64,000 nt of DNA from Eubacterium sp. (GTDB lineage Bacteria; Bacillota; Clostridia; Oscillospirales; Acutalibacteraceae): positions 62,001 through 126,000 of the forward strand of contig JAFSTE010000018.1 in NCBI GenBank assembly GCA_017450645.1, written 5' to 3'. Position 1 is the first letter of the stretch; each line of letters starts with the position of its first letter. The notes beneath the pieces were generated by a model, which was not told the DNA's origin, searched no databases, and was given only the letters and a program-made list of their open reading frames with translations. The position numbers and the translations under genes were made by a program. Below, in pieces: positions 1 through 7,540 of the stretch.

Positions 1-1
1 A

Positions 2-964
2 AGGTCCGTAACCGCTACCTCGTCTGCGGGTATGGCGCTTATGTGGGAGGAGCTTTATCTCGCTGCTTCTAACAGACTGCCTATCGTTTTAACGCTTGTA
101 AACAGAGCGCTTTCCGGTCCTATTAACATTAACTGCGACCACTCTGACTCTATGGGCGCAAGGGATGCAGGCTGGATTCAGCTTTATGCAGAGAATAACC
201 AGGAGGTTTACGATAATCTTTGTATGGCTTACCGTATCGGCGAGCACAAGGACGTTATGCTTCCCGTTATGATTTGCCAGGATGGCTTTATCACCTCGCA
301 CGCTGTAGAAAATATTACACTTAACGAGGACGAAGAGGTTAAGAACTTTGTCGGCGAGTATCAGCCCGAAAACTACCTTCTTAACCCCGAATGTCCTATG
401 GCTGTAGGTCCTTACAGCGTTACTAATTATTACTTCGAGGCTAAAAGGGCGCAGGCTGAAGCGCTTAAAAAGTCTAAGCAGGTTGTCCTTGATGTAGCTA
501 AGGAGTATGAACAGCTTACCGGAAGAAGCTACGGCTTCTTTGAGGAATACAGAATGGACGACGCGGAGTACGCCGTTGTTATTATCGGCTCCGCTGCCGG
601 CACCACTAAGGATGCGGTTGATAAAATGCGCGACGAGTGGGGCAAGAAGGTCGGTCTTATTAAAATCCGCCTTTTCCGTCCGTTCCCGAGCGAAGAAATC
701 GCTAAGGCGCTTGAGGGCGTTAAGGCTGTCGCTATTATGGACAGAACCGAGTCTTATAACGATGCTTGCGGTCCGCTCGGCGCAGAGGTTACAACCGCGC
801 TTTACCGCGCTAAGTCGGATTGCCTTACTGTAAACTATGTCTACGGTCTCGGCGGTCGTGACCTCAGAGTTAAGCATATGATTGATGTTTATGAAGAACT
901 TGAAAAAATCGCAGAGGACGGCAAGGTGGACGAGCCTTACCGCTATCTCGGCGTTAGAGAGTAA
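2..964 (+). CDS. porA: 2-oxoacid (pyruvate):ferredoxin oxidoreductase, alpha subunit, 5'-truncated by window edge
   Basis: The reading frame is open from base 2 and the first visible residues (TATSSAGMALMWEE) are internal family motif, so the start lies outside the window. About 320 residues are visible; family members have near 390, so some 70 are missing. The SSxGxALMWE and RALSGPINI segments and the acidic C-terminal half match the PorA type, which with PorB oxidatively decarboxylates pyruvate (or a related 2-oxoacid) to acyl-CoA while reducing ferredoxin in the cytoplasm. porB follows after 12 nt behind a strong AAGGAGG site, so the two are co-transcribed. Gamma and delta subunits probably lie upstream. 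The exact 2-oxoacid cannot be told from sequence alone, though pyruvate is usual in fermentative clostridia. Confidence 0.9.
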   Translation, partial: RSVTATSSAGMALMWEELYLAASNRLPIVLTLVNRALSGPININCDHSDSMGARDAGWIQLYAENNQEVYDNLCMAYRIGEHKDVMLPVMICQDGFITSHAVENITLNEDEEVKNFVGEYQPENYLLNPECPMAVGPYSVTNYYFEAKRAQAEALKKSKQVVLDVAKEYEQLTGRSYGFFEEYRMDDAEYAVVIIGSAAGTTKDAVDKMRDEWGKKVGLIKIRLFRPFPSEEIAKALEGVKAVAIMDRTESYNDACGPLGAEVTTALYRAKSDCLTVNYVYGLGGRDLRVKHMIDVYEELEKIAEDGKVDEPYRYLGVRE

Positions 965-976
965 GGAGGGGAGAGT

Positions 977-1921
977 ATGTATAATTTTAAGGAATTTGTA
1001 TCCCGCGAGGACAGACTCGCCCCCGGTCACAGAATGTGTGCAGGCTGCGGCGGTACAATCGCTGTAAGAAATGTGCTTAAAGCCTTACACGAAGGCGACC
1101 ACGCTGTTGTTGGTAACGCTACGGGCTGTTTAGAGGTTTCCAGCTTTATGTACCCTTATACAGCATATAAGGACTCTTATATTCACAACGCGTTCGAGAA
1201 TGCGGGTGCAACGCTTTCGGGCGTTGAGGGCGCGTACAATGTTTTAAAGCGTAAGGGTAAGCTTGACGACACATTTAAGTTCATTACCTTCGGCGGTGAC
1301 GGCGGTACTTACGATATCGGCTTCCAGTCGCTTTCTGGCGCTATGGAGCGTAATCACGATATGGTCTATGTCTGCTACGACAACGGCGCTTATATGAATA
1401 CGGGTATTCAGCGCTCGTCGGCTACGCCGATGTTCGCAGATACTACGACAACTCCTGTCGGAAAGCAGTCCGACGGTAAGATTCAGTACCGTAAGGATTT
1501 AGCCGCTATTATCGCAGAGCATCAGGTGCCCTATGTTGCACAGACGACTTTCGTTAAGAACTTCCGCGACCTTCACTGCAAGAGCGAGAAGGCTATCTAC
1601 ACTAAGGGCGCTGCGTTCTTAAACATTATGGCTCCGTGTCCGAGAGGCTGGAGATACCCGACCTACGATATTATGGATATCTGTAAGCTCGCTGTAGAAA
1701 CGCGCTACTGGCCGCTGTTTGAGGTTATTGACGGTAAGTGGATACTAAACTACGAGCCTGCAAAGTATGTTCCGATTGAGGAGTGGCTCGTTAAGCAGGG
1801 CAGATTTAAGCATATGTTTAAGCCCGGTAACGAGTGGATGATTGAAACCTTCCAGAAAGAGGTTGACCGCCGCTGGGACGAGCTTCTCAAGCGCTGCGAC
1901 GGACACAAATTTTCATACTAA
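977..1921 (+). CDS. porB: 2-oxoacid (pyruvate):ferredoxin oxidoreductase, beta subunit
   Basis: This 314-residue protein is the thiamine-diphosphate-binding beta subunit that pairs with PorA. GDGG (107-110) followed by an NxAYMNTG-like motif (136-143) forms the TPP/Mg site. Cys21 and Cys24 (CAGCGG), Cys51 (ATGC) and Cys201 match the four ligands of the [4Fe-4S] cluster beside TPP in multi-subunit PFORs. Length is normal. The start at 977 has an AAGGAGGGG ribosome binding site beginning right at the porA stop. It is the last gene of the operon: a rho-independent terminator follows 9 nt after the stop. The long antisense ORF opposite porA is a codon-bias shadow. Confidence 0.93.
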   Translation: MYNFKEFVSREDRLAPGHRMCAGCGGTIAVRNVLKALHEGDHAVVGNATGCLEVSSFMYPYTAYKDSYIHNAFENAGATLSGVEGAYNVLKRKGKLDDTFKFITFGGDGGTYDIGFQSLSGAMERNHDMVYVCYDNGAYMNTGIQRSSATPMFADTTTTPVGKQSDGKIQYRKDLAAIIAEHQVPYVAQTTFVKNFRDLHCKSEKAIYTKGAAFLNIMAPCPRGWRYPTYDIMDICKLAVETRYWPLFEVIDGKWILNYEPAKYVPIEEWLVKQGRFKHMFKPGNEWMIETFQKEVDRRWDELLKRCDGHKFSY

Positions 1922-1930
1922 GTAATTAAG

Positions 1931-1963
1931 AGGATAACTTGCAATACGAGTTATCCTTTTTTT
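1931..1963 (+). terminator. Rho-independent terminator of the porAB operon
   Basis: A 9-bp perfect stem (AGGATAACT / AGTTATCCT) with a 9-nt loop is followed by seven Ts, directly after porB. Confidence 0.85.
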
Positions 1964-2048
1964 GTGTACTGTTTTTTACGATATTTTGAACTCAAAATGA
2001 AAATGATTAACAAACTGTTTTCGAGTTGTAAACAAATATGTTAATCTG
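1964..2048. other. AT-rich intergenic stretch with inverted repeats upstream of the LRR promoter
   Basis: No ORF with a ribosome binding site is visible. It contains a 6-2-6 palindrome TTTTGA-AC-TCAAAA (1984-1997) and an 8-bp inverted repeat GATTAACA (2005-2012) / TGTTAATC (2039-2046), whose right arm ends 2 nt before the -35 box of the next promoter. The 34-bp centre-to-centre arm spacing (about three helical turns) would suit binding by a dimeric or looping regulator. That function is inference. Confidence 0.4.
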
Positions 2049-2077
2049 TTGACACAGAATATGCAAGGGTTTATAAT
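2049..2077 (+). promoter_or_regulatory. Consensus sigma-A promoter for the LRR protein gene
   Basis: A perfect TTGACA (2049-2054) and perfect TATAAT (2072-2077) are separated by exactly 17 nt. Transcription is expected to start near 2084, giving a leader of about 180 nt. Confidence 0.85.
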
Positions 2078-2083
2078 CAAGTT

Positions 2084-2264
2084 GCTAGACAAAACTCATT
2101 AACATATCTATTATTGGAAATGTGTTTTGAGTTTTGTTGCGGCATGAGCTAGTTTTAGCGCATAGCTGCATTTTGCTTTTATACTTGTTTTTTTTGAAGG
2201 GAGTGAAGTATAAAACCTTGTAAAAGTTTAAATCAATAATAATTAATATGAAAGGATGATATTT
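2084..2264 (+). promoter_or_regulatory. Long structured 5' leader of the LRR gene
   Basis: Three hairpins can form in series: a perfect 10-bp stem ACAAAACTCA (2089-2098) / TGAGTTTTGT (2128-2137); a bulged stem 2144-2151 / 2163-2171; and a perfect 10-bp stem TTTTATACTT (2177-2186) / AAGTATAAAA (2206-2215). The gene's own ribosome binding site (AAAGGA, 2251-2256) lies downstream of all three. It matches no riboswitch class I recognise and could be a regulatory leader or a small RNA. Confidence 0.45.
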
Positions 2265-3611
2265 ATGAAAAAATCTATTTCAATTATTTTGTCGGTATTA
2301 ATGCTTTTGAGCGTTATTACCCCTTTTACAGCCTTTGCAGATGCAGAAATTAAAACAAAGGTAGTTGATAATGTAAGGTACAAATACACCGTCACCGACA
2401 AGGAAGCAACCCTAACTCATATGGAGGCTTTGGGCGACCAGACCAAAATCACAATTCCGTCAAAGCTCGGCGGTTATCCCGTCAGAGTGCTTGCTCACGA
2501 TTGTTTTGCTACCTTTCCGGAGTCCGAGCCCGAGCAGGTGAGCCCGAAGGTTAAAACTGTTGTGATTCCCGACAGTGTTAAAACTATCAATAGCGGCGCG
2601 TTTGAAATGTGCAGAAGTATTCAAACCTTTATAATCGGTAAAGGCGTTACAAAGATTAGTAGGGATGCATTCTATTGGTGCACAGGGTTAAAGAAATTCG
2701 TTGTAAGTAAAGAGAACAAAAAGTATTCAAGCCCGCACGGCAATCTGTGTAATAAAAGCAACACCGTTTTGATTAAGTATCCCGGTGCAAAAACAAAAGA
2801 AGATATTACCCTTGATCGCACTATCAAAAAAATAAAGGAAAACGCTTTTCGCCCTAACACTCATTTAAAGAGTATTAACTTTAATAATGTTGAAGTAGTA
2901 GAGAGTGACGCCGTGGATATGTGCAACGCACTTGAGACTATGAAGTTCGGCAAGAGGATGAAGGATTTTCATCCCGGCAATTACTTTTATAATACTAAGC
3001 TCAAGAGCATAGAGGTACCAAAGAAAAATAAGTACTATTCATCGCGCGGCGGAGTGCTTTATAACAAAAACAAGACGAAACTTATCTATTATCCCAATGC
3101 CAAAAAGGGTACTAAATTCACAATTCCGGAAACTGTTACAACTATCGGCAAATTTGCTTTATACTGCAATTCAAAGCTTAAAACCATCGTTTTTCCAAAG
3201 GGTCTTAAGACAATCGGCAGGCTGTCTTGTTTTCAAATGACGAATGTTGAAACCATTGACCTTAAGAACACAAAGGTAACAAAAATTTGTGATCATGCAT
3301 TTGCCTATTGCTATAAACTGACAGAGCTTAAACTACCTAAAACACTTGAAACTATCGGTGAAAATGCATTTGCCAATCATAAAATAAAGAATGTTGTTAT
3401 CCCGAAAAATGTTGAAAGTATTAAAAAATATGCTTTTAGTTCATATAGTATGGAAACGATTAAAATATACGGTGATAATACCAAGATTACAAAATCATCG
3501 TTTTTAAAGCACGACTCTACGGGATACATTGCAACAATAATTGCACACAAGGGCTCGAAGGCTCACGAGCTCGCAGAAAAATATAATATCCCGTTTGAAG
3601 AGTTAAAGTAA
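2265..3611 (+). CDS. Secreted BspA-type leucine-rich repeat protein
   Basis: A 448-residue protein with an N-terminal signal peptide (KK, hydrophobic core, probable cleavage after the AFA near residue 26) followed by many copies of the LRR_5/BspA-type repeat, recognisable as L..I.IP..V..I...AF..C..L segments and YSS..G.L(Y/C)NK..T.L..YP insertions. The C-terminal IIAHKGSKAHELA is the usual terminal cap of this family. There is no sortase motif, membrane anchor or cell-wall-binding repeat, so it is probably released or held non-covalently. BspA-like proteins in gut bacteria are linked to adhesion or surface binding, but the ligand is unknown. Start chosen at 2265 because AAAGGA sits 8 nt upstream; an in-frame ATG at 2256 overlaps that site. 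It is AT-richer than its neighbours and transcribed alone. Confidence 0.85.
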   Translation: MKKSISIILSVLMLLSVITPFTAFADAEIKTKVVDNVRYKYTVTDKEATLTHMEALGDQTKITIPSKLGGYPVRVLAHDCFATFPESEPEQVSPKVKTVVIPDSVKTINSGAFEMCRSIQTFIIGKGVTKISRDAFYWCTGLKKFVVSKENKKYSSPHGNLCNKSNTVLIKYPGAKTKEDITLDRTIKKIKENAFRPNTHLKSINFNNVEVVESDAVDMCNALETMKFGKRMKDFHPGNYFYNTKLKSIEVPKKNKYYSSRGGVLYNKNKTKLIYYPNAKKGTKFTIPETVTTIGKFALYCNSKLKTIVFPKGLKTIGRLSCFQMTNVETIDLKNTKVTKICDHAFAYCYKLTELKLPKTLETIGENAFANHKIKNVVIPKNVESIKKYAFSSYSMETIKIYGDNTKITKSSFLKHDSTGYIATIIAHKGSKAHELAEKYNIPFEELK

Positions 3612-3624
3612 TCATATAAATAAA

Positions 3625-3654
3625 AATACAGCCATCCGTACGGGTGGCTGTATT
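3625..3654. terminator. Bidirectional terminator between LRR gene and yhgE-like gene
   Basis: A near-perfect stem AATACAGCCATCC / GGGTGGCTGTATT has T-rich tails on both strands. It serves the converging LRR gene (plus) and the YhgE-like gene (minus). Confidence 0.85.
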
Positions 3655-3657
3655 CTT

Positions 3658-6318
3658 TTAAATCGCGTGGTTATAATAGTCTACCTCTTCTTCCATTGCG
3701 CGCTCAGCTTCGGTTTGCGCCTTGCGCTTTAGCTTGATTTGACGCAGGTGATATGTTACCTGTGTCAGACCGAAGCTCATCAGTGAAATCAGTACAAATA
3801 CAGTAATATCCTTGATAAGCGAGTTGCCCGTCGATATCGTACTCCTGAACGCGTCTACGCCGTAGGTGAACGGCATAAACGGATGTATGATTTGATAGAA
3901 TTTCGGCGATAGCTCAATCGGGTAGGTACCCGCGGCGCCCGATAGCTGCAAACATAGAAGTACAAGCAGCATAAACGAACCTATTGAGTCAAACATCGTA
4001 TTAACCATATAGACTATCGCCATAAAGGCGCAAGAGGTAAGTATAGCCATAACGTAAGTGTCAATCACATGCGCCGGTCGCATACCGTCAATGCCCATAA
4101 TAAGCGTTACCATTAATATCGGCGCTATAACCGCAACAAAGGCGGCAATTATGCCATGACGGCGGAAGGTCTTTCTGTCTTTAAGCGAGGTGTTAAACGG
4201 CGAGAACATAAGGCAGAACGCAAGGCACGCAACCCAAAGACCTGCACACATCATATATGCGCTCATAGCTTCGCCGTTAGTGTTAATCGTACGCTGGAAG
4301 GTTTCGTTAGCGTCAACGGGCTGCGAGAACATCTCCGCCGAGTCAGCGCCGGTGTTCGTGCTTTCTATCTGAAGCGCGCCGTCACGCAACGAGCTTTCGA
4401 GCAGGTGAGCGCCGTCAAGCAGCTTGTCGCAGCCGTCGCCGATTTGGTTAGAGCCGTCAAGCAGCTTAAGCGAGCCGTCGTAAAGCTGACCTGCGCCGTC
4501 GTCGAGCTGACCTGCGCCTCCGTTAAGTTTGTCGTTGTTAGAAACGAGCGTCTGCGTGCCGTCGTAAAGCTTGTCGATACCTTTGCCCGCTGTAGTGAGT
4601 CCGTCGCCGAGCTTGCCAACACCTTCGTCAACCCTGCCGATACCGCTGTCGAGAGCGGATATACCGCTGTCGAGCTTGCCGACGCCGTCGTTAAGCTGTA
4701 TAGCGCCGTCCGATACCTGAGATACACCCTTGGTGTAAGCGCCTATGCCGTCTTTAAGAGTACCCATACCCTCTATTAGTCCGGTTTCGCCGTCTTTCTC
4801 GACAGTTCTGTCAAGTCCGTTTTTAACGCTCTGTAAGCCTGAAGTCATTTTTTTAAGCGTGTCGGATGCAACGGGCAGAGCGAGATTACCGCCGTCCGAA
4901 AGCTGCTGTACGCCGCTTGTAAGCTGTTCATACGCGCCGAGTACCTTCTTAGCAGTGTCTACAAGCTTTTGTGCGTTTTCGGGAGTAACAAGCTTTCTTA
5001 AATCCTGTACATCCTCGAGCATTACTATAACCGTTTTAAGCGTGTTAAGAACTTGTTTTTCCTCGTCGGACGCAATTTGCATAAGCGAGTCGATACGAGC
5101 TGTCAGCTCCTCATAATCAAGGTCGGAGTAAGAAACTAATATGCAAAGCATTCTGAAGCTGTCAGTCTTTACAATTTTATCTGCTTCGTCAATATCTTTC
5201 TTAATTTTAGCCAGCTTTTCGTCGCTGATACGGTAGTCCTCGTTAATCGCTTTTTGCAGCGTCTGGATACCGTCGTTGAGCTGTAGCAGTCCGTCCTCAA
5301 GCGTCGCGAGGTCGTTTAGATTTTCCTCTGTCAGCGACTCGCCGAGCTGGTCGCTCATAAGATTAAGTCCGTCGTAAAGCTGCTGCGCGCCGTCGTTTAG
5401 CTTGTCGTTATTACTTACAAGCCGGTCGGTGCCGTCCTTGAGCTGAGCCGCACCGTCAACGAGCTGACCTGAGCCGTCCACAAGCTGACCCGAGCCGTCA
5501 ACGAGCTGTCCCGTACCGTCCTTTAACTGACCGACGCCGTCGGTAAGCTGCGGCACACCGTCGTGGAGCTGAGATACGCCGTCGGCAATCTGCTGCGCGC
5601 CGTCAGTGTATTGAGCGAGTCCGTCCTTTAGCGTTCCCGTACCTTCCTTTAAGGTAAGGCAACCCGCCGAGAGCGTTTCAAGTCCGTCGGTAATCTGTGA
5701 GTTACCGTCCTTTAGCTGACCTACGCCGTCGCCGATTTGAGCCGAGCCGTCGGCAGCCTGAACAAATCCGTCGTGGATTGTTCCGAGTTTAGAGTAAACG
5801 GTGGTGGCGTATGTGTTAATAACGGTTTTGTTAATCTGCTCCTTGATACTCTTAACCGCCGACTCGCCGAACTTACTTGCTATGTAGTTAGTACCGGGAT
5901 TTACATAGTATTCGAGCTGCATTTTTTGCGGATTGTCGCTCGTAAGAGTTACCGAGTTTGCCGAAAAGTCGTCGGGGATAACCATTACCATATAATAGGT
6001 CGAGTTTTCAAGTCCGTCGAGCGCAACCTGCTCGTCAACGAAGTTGAACTGCAGCGAATCGTTTTTCTTTAGCTTATCGCATAGCTGCTCGCCGATGTTA
6101 ACCGTCTTGCCGTCGTAGTAGATAGGTTTATCCTCGTTCACTATAGCAACGGGGAGGCTTCCCGTATTTCCGTACGGGTCCCACATCGAGCCTAAAAACA
6201 GTACCGTATAAATCGACGGTATAAGCATAATCGCAAATACAACGATAATCATAAAGTACTTCTTAATAAAAGCGTGTGCCTTAGTTTCGTACTTAAGCTG
6301 TTTTAATTTCTTAGCCAT
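3658..6318 (-). CDS. YhgE/Pip-family membrane protein with Asp-Gly heptad blocks
   Basis: An 886-residue protein of the YhgE/Pip (phage infection protein) family, related to ABC-2-type membrane components. One N-terminal membrane segment (about 20-42) carries the family's PxxYTxxFLGSMWDPYG motif. A large extracytoplasmic region contains two blocks of Leu-x-x-Gly heptads (about 183-319 and 526-643, pattern xQLxDGx), then about five C-terminal membrane segments (685-870). In Lactococcus Pip is a phage receptor; in other Gram-positives YhgE-like proteins link to type VII secretion or small-molecule export. Function here is open. It is transcribed alone from a promoter with two operator-like palindromes. 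LVSNNDKLN occurs in both heptad blocks, indicating internal duplication. Confidence 0.88.
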   Translation of the reverse strand: MAKKLKQLKYETKAHAFIKKYFMIIVVFAIMLIPSIYTVLFLGSMWDPYGNTGSLPVAIVNEDKPIYYDGKTVNIGEQLCDKLKKNDSLQFNFVDEQVALDGLENSTYYMVMVIPDDFSANSVTLTSDNPQKMQLEYYVNPGTNYIASKFGESAVKSIKEQINKTVINTYATTVYSKLGTIHDGFVQAADGSAQIGDGVGQLKDGNSQITDGLETLSAGCLTLKEGTGTLKDGLAQYTDGAQQIADGVSQLHDGVPQLTDGVGQLKDGTGQLVDGSGQLVDGSGQLVDGAAQLKDGTDRLVSNNDKLNDGAQQLYDGLNLMSDQLGESLTEENLNDLATLEDGLLQLNDGIQTLQKAINEDYRISDEKLAKIKKDIDEADKIVKTDSFRMLCILVSYSDLDYEELTARIDSLMQIASDEEKQVLNTLKTVIVMLEDVQDLRKLVTPENAQKLVDTAKKVLGAYEQLTSGVQQLSDGGNLALPVASDTLKKMTSGLQSVKNGLDRTVEKDGETGLIEGMGTLKDGIGAYTKGVSQVSDGAIQLNDGVGKLDSGISALDSGIGRVDEGVGKLGDGLTTAGKGIDKLYDGTQTLVSNNDKLNGGAGQLDDGAGQLYDGSLKLLDGSNQIGDGCDKLLDGAHLLESSLRDGALQIESTNTGADSAEMFSQPVDANETFQRTINTNGEAMSAYMMCAGLWVACLAFCLMFSPFNTSLKDRKTFRRHGIIAAFVAVIAPILMVTLIMGIDGMRPAHVIDTYVMAILTSCAFMAIVYMVNTMFDSIGSFMLLVLLCLQLSGAAGTYPIELSPKFYQIIHPFMPFTYGVDAFRSTISTGNSLIKDITVFVLISLMSFGLTQVTYHLRQIKLKRKAQTEAERAMEEEVDYYNHAI
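4390..4740 (-). repeat. 21-bp-period coding repeat, distal heptad block
   Basis: Degenerate tandem 21-bp units encode seven-residue repeats ending in Asp-Gly or Ser-Gly in the YhgE-like protein. On the plus strand they appear as GCCGTC every 21 nt. Confidence 0.75.
5360..5770 (-). repeat. 21-bp-period coding repeat, proximal heptad block
   Basis: A second block of 21-bp units. It includes three consecutive, almost identical GQLVDG heptads around 5450-5520, the most homogeneous part and the place most prone to slippage or recombination. Confidence 0.78.
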
Positions 6319-6329
6319 ATAATCACCTG

Positions 6330-6366
6330 TTTACAAATAGTAAAAAGTAAATTTACAAATAGTAAT
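6330..6366 (-). promoter_or_regulatory. Duplicated palindromic operator-like site in the yhgE-like leader
   Basis: TTTACAAATAGTAAA (6330-6344) has the form TTTAC-N5-GTAAA. A second copy (6352-6366) differs only in the last base. They are 22 bp apart start to start, two helical turns. GTAAATTTAC (6347-6356) between and overlapping them is also a perfect palindrome. Both sites fall just downstream of the predicted minus-strand start (about 6373), where a repressor would block transcription. TetR-type control is a guess; no regulator gene is adjacent. Confidence 0.6.
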
Positions 6367-6379
6367 CTAAATCGTTAGT

Positions 6380-6408
6380 ATTATATTCCTTACTACCTTA
6401 AAAGTCAA
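6380..6408 (-). promoter_or_regulatory. Minus-strand promoter of the yhgE-like gene
   Basis: On the minus strand, TTGACT (6408-6403), a 17-nt spacer and TATAAT (6385-6380) form a near-consensus sigma-A promoter with a start expected near 6373. Confidence 0.75.
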
Positions 6409-6417
6409 CACTTTTAG

Positions 6418-6446
6418 TTGATTTTTTAAATAAAAGATATTATAAT
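6418..6446 (+). promoter_or_regulatory. Plus-strand promoter of the tautomerase-sirtuin-lipoprotein operon
   Basis: TTGATT (6418-6423), a 17-nt spacer and TATAAT (6441-6446); start expected near 6453. Its -35 box and the divergent promoter's -35 box form an imperfect inverted repeat 9 nt apart, so the two polymerase sites are back to back. Confidence 0.75.
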
Positions 6447-6483
6447 TATTTATATTATAACATTAGTAAAAGGAGCTTTCAAT

Positions 6484-6825
6484 ATGCCGTTTATTGATTT
6501 AAAAACCAACAAATCACTTACCGACAAGGATATTCAAGCTGTTAAAGCTGACCTCGGCTCAGCCATTACCGCAATCCGCGGCAAGAGCGAAGCGTGGCTT
6601 ATGGTAAAGGCAGAGGGGGAGTGCAATATGTTCTTTAAGGGCGAGTCCGACCCCTGCGCTATGTTTGAGGTATCTATTTTCGGTAACGCGTCTGACGCTG
6701 AGTTTGAAGACTTGACCGGCAGAATTTGTAAAATTTCCGAGGAAAGGCTTGGCGTTCCCGCTTCGAGAACCTATGTTAAGTACGCAGAGGTTAAAACCTG
6801 GGGCTGGAACAATATGAATTTTTAG
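6484..6825 (+). CDS. MIF-like tautomerase-superfamily protein
   Basis: A 113-residue protein of the macrophage-migration-inhibitory-factor/phenylpyruvate tautomerase family. Pro2, which becomes the N-terminal catalytic base after Met removal, is present (MPFIDLKTN). Family features include the central beta-strand segment around FFKGESDPCAMFEV and a C-terminal YVKYAEVKTWGWNN. Members are trimeric tautomerases whose bacterial substrates are mostly unknown. A good AAAGGAG site lies 8 nt before the ATG. It is the first gene of a three-gene operon; the sirtuin gene starts 1 nt after its stop. Family assignment is firm, the reaction in this organism is not. Confidence 0.83.
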   Translation: MPFIDLKTNKSLTDKDIQAVKADLGSAITAIRGKSEAWLMVKAEGECNMFFKGESDPCAMFEVSIFGNASDAEFEDLTGRICKISEERLGVPASRTYVKYAEVKTWGWNNMNF

Positions 6826-6826
6826 T

Positions 6827-7540
6827 ATGACTTTACAGGAAATTATTGACGAATCTAAAAATATCGTCTTTTTCGGCGGTGCGGGCGTTTCGACCGAGAG
6901 CGGAATACCCGACTTCCGCTCGGCTGACGGGCTTTATAACCAGCAGCATACCTATTCTCCCGAGGAGATTTTGAGCCACTCGTTTTATGTATCGCATACT
7001 AAGGAGTTTTACGATTTCTATAGGGATAATATGCTCTTTCTTGACGCTGAGCCTAACAGCGCCCACCTTAAGCTCGCCGAGCTTGAAAAGGCGGGTAAGC
7101 TGAGCGCCGTTGTTACCCAGAATATTGATGGACTCCACCAGAAAGCCGGAAGTAAAAATGTCTACGAGCTTCACGGCAGCGTTCACAGAAACTACTGTAC
7201 TAAATGCCGTAAGTTCTTTGGCGTAGAATATGTTGTAAATAATACGCCCGTTCCCGAGTGCGATGTCTGCGGCGGTGTTGTTAAGCCCGATGTTGTACTT
7301 TATGAGGAGGGGCTTGACTCTGCTACTATCGAGGGCGCGGTTAACGCTATTGCAAACGCTGATTGCCTTATAGTTGCGGGTACATCGCTTAATGTCTATC
7401 CCGCGGCAGGGTTTATTAAGTATTTTAGCGGTAAGCATTTTGTGCTTATAAATAAGGATAAAACTCCTGCCGATAAGCTTGCCGACCTTGTTATACACGG
7501 CAAAGTCGGCGAAATTCTCTCTGAAATTGAGGTGAGGTAA
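6827..7540 (+). CDS. cobB: Sir2-family NAD-dependent protein deacylase
   Basis: A 237-residue sirtuin that removes acyl groups from lysines using NAD, yielding nicotinamide and O-acyl-ADP-ribose. All landmarks are visible: GAGVSTESGIPDFRS (18-32) for NAD binding, TQNIDGLH (97-104), catalytic His116 in ELHGS, zinc ligands Cys124, Cys127, Cys145 and Cys148, and GTSLNVYPA (185-193). Length is typical of bacterial sirtuins. It sits tightly between the tautomerase and a lipoprotein gene (1-nt spacing and 1-nt overlap), so the three are translationally linked. The acyl preference (acetyl, succinyl or other) cannot be settled from these motifs. Confidence 0.95.
   Translation: MTLQEIIDESKNIVFFGGAGVSTESGIPDFRSADGLYNQQHTYSPEEILSHSFYVSHTKEFYDFYRDNMLFLDAEPNSAHLKLAELEKAGKLSAVVTQNIDGLHQKAGSKNVYELHGSVHRNYCTKCRKFFGVEYVVNNTPVPECDVCGGVVKPDVVLYEEGLDSATIEGAVNAIANADCLIVAGTSLNVYPAAGFIKYFSGKHFVLINKDKTPADKLADLVIHGKVGEILSEIEVR

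Noticed and set aside
1-964. porA as a truncated pseudogene
   Set aside because: The missing N-terminus is explained by the window edge; the frame is open to the first base.
89-1030. 313-codon minus-strand ORF across porA/porB
   Set aside because: It crosses a gene junction, lacks a ribosome site and family motifs; porA and porB are unambiguous.
2120-2152. Ten-codon Cys-rich ORF in the LRR leader
   Set aside because: It has no properly spaced Shine-Dalgarno and overlaps the hairpins; too short to support.
4156-4779. 207-codon plus-strand ORF inside the YhgE-like gene
   Set aside because: It is a shadow of the 21-bp coding repeat; the repetitive protein is an artefact of the heptad codons.
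4390-5770. Regular DNA repeats resembling a CRISPR or satellite array
   Set aside because: The period is 21 bp without spacers, in frame, and encodes heptads of one protein.
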